Assembly: GCA_028278345.1 (NCBI GenBank)
Contig: JANQEL010000093.1
Location: 1-34,533, forward strand
From: Myxococcota bacterium
Lineage (GTDB): Bacteria; Myxococcota_A; UBA9160; UBA4427
DNA length: 34,533 nt
Direction: 5' to 3'
Shown here: piece by piece, positions 31,241-34,533 of the stretch
How the letters are laid out: each line of letters begins with the position of its first letter
Numbering within the stretch: position 1 is the first letter of the stretch
Translations under genes and position numbers: made by a program
Notes under the pieces: generated by a model
Database searches by the model: none
The model's input: only the letters and a program-made list of their open reading frames with translations
What the model was told of the DNA's origin: nothing

Positions 31241-31965
31241 CGCGGGCGGATGCTCGGCGCGGCCTTGATGAGGGGCTGGAGAAAACTCTCGAGCCAACGC
31301 AGCAGATGGCGTGGCGACCACGTCATGCGCGAACGCGCGGCGTGGATGCGCGCCAGCTCGGCCTGGGGCGAGTGTTCGAGGAGTTCGTCGAGCAGATCGT
31401 CGGCGCGCTGCGCTTGACCGGCTTGCTGGAGTTGTCCTGCGAGGTCGATCACGATGTCGGTGTCCCAGGGTTCGAGCCTTCGCGCGAGGTCGAGCAGTGC
31501 GATGGCCTGATCGCGATGGAGCGGGCCGCGAAAGCGGCGACGACCTTCGAGCAGGGTTTCCAGGGCGTGGTCGTGTCGCCCGAGCAGGCGCTCGATCGAT
31601 GCCGTGATGCGCCAAGCGTCGAACTCGAGGGGAAGCATGCGGGTGGCTTCGCGATAGACGGCCAGCGCCCACTCGGGCTGCTCGCGCCGCATCAGCGCGC
31701 GACCCGCCTTCTGGAATTGCCGCCAGGCCTCGAAGTGTCGACCCTCGTGTGCGAGCAGGGGGGCAAGGCGACTCGCGATCATCGCGTGATCGGAGGTGAG
31801 AGTGAGGGCGTACTCGTAGAGCGAGATCGCCTGACGCAGCTTGCCGCGAAGCTTCGCGCGATGGGCCTGCACGAGCGTGTTCTTGAGCAACACGCGCGGA
31901 TGAACCGGCAAGGAGGTGGAGAGAATCGACGACACGGCAGTGGGCTCCGTGATATTCATCGCCAT
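31219..31965 (-). CDS. Tetratricopeptide-repeat protein
   Basis: A 248-residue soluble protein made of about five TPR-like helix pairs (for example AHRAKLRGKLRQAISLYEYAL, then EPEWALAVYREATRM and LLGRHDHALETLLEG). TPRs make protein-binding scaffolds. There is no signal peptide or membrane helix. The start could be ATG 31965 or ATG 31959; neither has a clear ribosome site. The last 22 bases overlap the convergent SGNH-like gene. The function is unknown; its place next to the acylation pair may or may not matter. A CRP-like palindrome sits just upstream. Confidence 0.8.
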   Translation of the reverse strand: MAMNITEPTAVSSILSTSLPVHPRVLLKNTLVQAHRAKLRGKLRQAISLYEYALTLTSDHAMIASRLAPLLAHEGRHFEAWRQFQKAGRALMRREQPEWALAVYREATRMLPLEFDAWRITASIERLLGRHDHALETLLEGRRRFRGPLHRDQAIALLDLARRLEPWDTDIVIDLAGQLQQAGQAQRADDLLDELLEHSPQAELARIHAARSRMTWSPRHLLRWLESFLQPLIKAAPSIRPRYGALRD

Positions 31966-31981
31966 CGCCCGGCTGGAAATG

Positions 31982-31997
31982 GGTGATCACGATCACC
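31982..31997. promoter_or_regulatory. Palindrome GGTGATC-AC-GATCACC (CRP/FNR-like core)
   Basis: A perfect 7-2-7 inverted repeat in the divergent gap between the TPR gene (-) and the carboxylesterase gene (+), 17 bases before the TPR start. It contains GTGA-N6-TCAC, the core spacing of CRP/FNR-family sites. This is the strongest palindrome by arm length among the intergenic ones I found. Confidence 0.45.
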
Positions 31998-32123
31998 GCT
32001 TCTCGGTACCGATGAGTACAGAAGTGCCCCAGCGGCGCGATCGCACGGCCGTTGCGTCCCTGTTGCGCCCCGAGCGCTTCAGACGCGGCAGCGGTAGCGT
32101 TTCACCTCGGGGGTGACGCTTCG

Positions 32124-33659
32124 TTGAATCGACCGGTCGAAACCAGCTACGGACACGTGCGCGGCTCGGAGTCCGGAGGCATTCGCAGCTTCAAGGGCAT
32201 TCGTTTCGCCCGCCCGCCGGCGGGGGCCAACCGCTTTCGCCCGCCCGCACCGCCGGAGCCCTGGACGGGGGTTCGCGACGCGGTGGACTTCGGTCCGGCC
32301 GCCCCGCAATACGCCCTGCCCTGGTTCGGCTGGATCAGCGCGGCCGGGGTGCCCTCCGACGACGATTGCCTCTCGCTCAACGTGTGGACCCCTGGGCTCG
32401 ACGGCGCGCGGCGTCCCGTCATGGTGTGGATCCACGGCGGCGGCTTCATGGTCGGCTCCGGGAGCACGGGGACCTACAATGGGCACGACATCGCCCGGCG
32501 ACGCGACGTGGTCGTGGTGACGATCAACTACCGCCTGGGTTCCATCGGCTACGCCCATCTGGGAAGCGTGCTCGGGGAAGGTTTCGAGGACTGCACCAAC
32601 CTCGGCGTGCGCGACCAGATCGCCGCCCTCGAGTGGGTTCGCGACAACATCGAGCGCTTCGGCGGCGATCCGAACAACGTCACCCTCTTCGGGCAGTCGG
32701 CCGGCAGCATGAGTATCGGCGCCCTGCTGGGATCGCCCCGGGCGCGGGCGCTCTTCCACAAGGCGATCTGCATGAGCGGCGGTGCCGACCAGGTGATCGA
32801 TCGCGAAGAAGCCGCACGCGTTTCGAATGCGCTGCTGCGCGCCCTCGGAGGCCCCGCCCAGACACCGGAAGCGATGGGACGAATCCCGCCCGGCGATTTG
32901 ATGCGGGCGCAGGCCGTGGTGATGAACGAAGCCTCGGACATGCGCCGCATGATGGTCTTCGTCCCGATGGTCGACGACGACGTGATCACCGAACAGCCCA
33001 TCGATGCGATCCGCGGTGGCGCCACGCGCGACATTCCACTGTTGATCGGTTCGACCCTCGACGAGTGGCGGCTCTTCCACCTGATCGACCCCGGCCCACG
33101 CGGTATGAACGAACGCGGTCTGGTCGAACGCTGGAACGAAGCCCACGGCGCCTTCCCCTCGGCGCCCGCGCCACACAAGGCGCTACGCGAATGGCGCGAT
33201 GCGCTCGCGCCGCGCATGGATGCGAAGAATCCCACCAAGGTGTGGAGCGCGTTCCAGACCTCGCGGATGTTCCACTATCCGTCTTCAGCCTTGGCCGATG
33301 CCCAGGTGGAGGGTGGTGGCTCGGCCTACCACTATCTCTTTACCTGGCGACCGGCGGCCATGCGGCGTCGCATCGGTGCATGTCACGCCCTCGACATTCC
33401 GTTCATCTTCGGATCGGTCTCGCATCCGCTGATCCTCTCGCTCGCGGGCTTCAACCCTTCGGCGATCGGGCTATCGCGCCGCATGCAGCGGGCCTGGACG
33501 GCGTTCGCGCGCGACGGGTTGCCGGGACACAAGCGCATCCCTGCCTGGTCATACTACGAACCCGAGCACCGGCACACGATGGTCTTCGGTCGTCGCACCG
33601 AGCTCGCGAAGAAGCCCCTGGAGGCCGAGCGGCAATTGCTCGCGAGTTGGTCGGCGTAG
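32124..33659 (+). CDS. Type-B carboxylesterase
   Basis: A 511-residue alpha/beta hydrolase of the carboxylesterase type-B family. The oxyanion HGGGF is at about residues 104-108, DDCLSLNVWTP is the family signature, the nucleophile is Ser192 in GQSAG, an acidic residue in STLDEW fits the triad acid, and the His is likely that in CHALDIPFIFG. No signal peptide is seen. TTG 32124 gives the usual family N-terminus (PVETSYGHVRG) and is preferred; the frame opens at 32052 but the extra residues are unlike the family. It converges on the ACAD-fold gene. Hydrolysis of an ester, perhaps one made by the BVMO, is a possible role. Confidence 0.88.
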   Translation: MNRPVETSYGHVRGSESGGIRSFKGIRFARPPAGANRFRPPAPPEPWTGVRDAVDFGPAAPQYALPWFGWISAAGVPSDDDCLSLNVWTPGLDGARRPVMVWIHGGGFMVGSGSTGTYNGHDIARRRDVVVVTINYRLGSIGYAHLGSVLGEGFEDCTNLGVRDQIAALEWVRDNIERFGGDPNNVTLFGQSAGSMSIGALLGSPRARALFHKAICMSGGADQVIDREEAARVSNALLRALGGPAQTPEAMGRIPPGDLMRAQAVVMNEASDMRRMMVFVPMVDDDVITEQPIDAIRGGATRDIPLLIGSTLDEWRLFHLIDPGPRGMNERGLVERWNEAHGAFPSAPAPHKALREWRDALAPRMDAKNPTKVWSAFQTSRMFHYPSSALADAQVEGGGSAYHYLFTWRPAAMRRRIGACHALDIPFIFGSVSHPLILSLAGFNPSAIGLSRRMQRAWTAFARDGLPGHKRIPAWSYYEPEHRHTMVFGRRTELAKKPLEAERQLLASWSA

Positions 33660-33664
33660 CCTCC

Positions 33665-33682
33665 GCTCACGGCAACGTGAGC
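33665..33682. terminator. Hairpin with GNRA-type loop between convergent genes
   Basis: GCTCACG-GCAA-CGTGAGC is a perfect seven-base stem with a GCAA tetraloop on the plus strand, just after the carboxylesterase stop and overlapping the stop of the minus-strand flavoenzyme (33667-33669). It may work as a bidirectional transcription end. There is no U-tract in either direction. Confidence 0.4.
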
Positions 33683-34533
33683 ATGAAGCCCTCGGGATCG
33701 AGGCCGAGCAGTACGCGGCCGACGTCTTCGATGTGATGTGCGGCCACGGTGACGTGCTGGCGCACGACCCGGACGTCGCGAGCGCGGCGTTCGAGAGGAC
33801 AGTCGAGTCGATTGGCGGTGGTTCCCGCGGCCTCGACCACCATGTCGGTGGCTTCCGCGCAGGCTGCCGCGGCGTCGGTACAGGCGAGCTGAAGCAGCGC
33901 TCGCTGTTCGCGCGAAAGCGCCCCGCCTTCGACGGCGACTTCCCACAACTCGTCGACGCATTCGAAGACCCATGCGCGCGCGCCCCGCAACCGCGCTTCG
34001 GCGAGGGCCACGGCGCGCTGGGCCGAGGGCCGCTCGCGCAGCTTGATGCCTGAGAAGCGCGGCAGCTTGTCCTGGGCCAGAGCCCGGAACTCGTCCAGGG
34101 CACCGCGCGCGATGCCCAGACAGACGCCGACCTTGTTGTAGGCGAGACGCGCTCCGTGAGGCAGATGGGCGAGTACGGTTTCGGTCGGTATGCGTGTATT
34201 CATCGCGACGACGCGTTCGTTCGGGACGAACACGTCACGCACGCGCACGTCGTGCGAACCCGAACCGCGCAGACCGGCCACGTGCCAGGCATCGATGATC
34301 TCCATCTCTTCGGCCGGCACGATCACGTAACCGGGCGGCGCCCCCTGTTTCGGTTCACCCTCTTCGTAGAACAGGCAGAGCCCCGCGAAGTGGGTGCTGT
34401 TGTGACAGCCGCTCACGAACTGCCATTCCCCGGTCAGACGAACACCTCCATCGACCTGTTCGGCCCGCCCCATCGAAGCGCTCGATGTCGAGAGGATCGC
34501 CAGGGGATCGCTGAAGAGTTCGCCCGCGTGGGG
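33667..34533 (-). CDS. Acyl-CoA-dehydrogenase-fold flavoenzyme (cut by window end)
   Basis: The C-terminal 288 residues of an acyl-CoA dehydrogenase superfamily protein; the frame is open to the last base, so the 5' end is outside. GEWQFVSGCHNSTHFAG and GLRGSGSHDVRVRDVFVP are typical beta-domain motifs, and the C-terminal all-helical domain has REQRALLQLACTDAAAACAEATDMVVEAAGTTA. This pattern is that of the group D flavin monooxygenase / ACAD-type-2 branch (compare HsaA-like and related hydroxylases) as much as of true dehydrogenases. It could oxidise a CoA thioester or hydroxylate a phenol-like ring; the missing N-terminus prevents a choice. It converges on the carboxylesterase. Confidence 0.85.
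   Translation of the reverse strand, partial: PHAGELFSDPLAILSTSSASMGRAEQVDGGVRLTGEWQFVSGCHNSTHFAGLCLFYEEGEPKQGAPPGYVIVPAEEMEIIDAWHVAGLRGSGSHDVRVRDVFVPNERVVAMNTRIPTETVLAHLPHGARLAYNKVGVCLGIARGALDEFRALAQDKLPRFSGIKLRERPSAQRAVALAEARLRGARAWVFECVDELWEVAVEGGALSREQRALLQLACTDAAAACAEATDMVVEAAGTTANRLDCPLERRARDVRVVRQHVTVAAHHIEDVGRVLLGLDPEGFMLTLP

Noticed and set aside
34219..34231. GTTCG-GGA-CGAAC inverted repeat resembling a LexA-type site
   Set aside because: It lies inside the ACAD-fold coding sequence and its spacing differs from the candidate at 28496; probably codon-driven.
1..34533. Mobile elements, CRISPR arrays, toxin-antitoxin, phage-defence genes, tRNA or rRNA
   Set aside because: I looked for transposase or integrase motifs, regularly spaced repeats and conserved RNA cores and saw none.

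Overview
This is a gene-dense, high-GC chromosomal window with no rRNA, tRNA, CRISPR array, insertion sequence or phage gene that I can see. The mix of genes suggests an uncultured Gram-negative bacterium of the Myxococcota / Binatota / former Deltaproteobacteria type: an RND pump, outer-membrane-style lipoproteins, HDOD and PilZ signalling proteins, and lipid or steroid-type catabolic enzymes beside a large surface-glycan cluster. This placement is an inference from gene content only. I recognise 32 protein-coding genes, two of them cut by the window edges. The longest stretch without a gene is 257 bases (28421-28677), so no gap exceeds 300 bases.

Layout. 1-2.9 kb: the end of an RND efflux pump, an SDR dehydrogenase of the MFE-2 type, and a divergent beta-lactamase-fold hydrolase. 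2.9-14.2 kb: a surface-polysaccharide cluster in three blocks. The first (+) is GT2, a small half-GT-B protein and GT4, with overlapping starts and stops. The second (-) is a UGM-like FAD oxidoreductase with a membrane tail, a small membrane protein homologous to that tail, two GT2 enzymes and a Wzx-type flippase. The third (+) is a GT2 and an ArnT/PMT-type membrane glycosyltransferase. 14.2-15.5 kb: an HDOD protein and an internally deleted remnant of a large membrane TPR protein. 15.5-20.9 kb: a catabolic block of amidohydrolase, Ltp-type thiolase and DUF35 Zn-ribbon/OB protein, translationally coupled, facing a Baeyer-Villiger-type flavin monooxygenase and followed by a sterol-desaturase-family di-iron hydroxylase. 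20.9-23.8 kb: an exported metallophosphoesterase coupled to a DUF4197 lipoprotein, then a PilZ protein. 23.9-28.4 kb: two unrelated MFS transporters with a second HDOD protein between them, then a convergent periplasmic START-domain protein. 28.7-32 kb: an MBOAT O-acyltransferase overlapping an SGNH-like partner, and a convergent TPR protein. 32-34.5 kb: a type-B carboxylesterase convergent with an acyl-CoA-dehydrogenase-fold flavoenzyme that runs out of the window.

How the parts fit. The glycan block has the sugar-transfer and export steps but no recognisable polymerase, priming transferase or nucleotide-sugar synthesis, so the pathway must continue elsewhere. The catabolic genes (SDR, hydrolases, Ltp/DUF35, BVMO, ACAD-fold enzyme) look like pieces of a pathway for a lipidic or cyclic ketone substrate. 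The Ltp+DUF35 pair is the arrangement known for retro-aldolases of steroid side-chain degradation (Ltp2/ChsH2). The most unusual items are the two domain-sharing pairs in the glycan cluster (half-GT-B beside a full GT4; fused and free copies of one membrane domain), the collapsed TPR gene, and a hairpin that would bury the ribosome-binding site of the first MFS gene.
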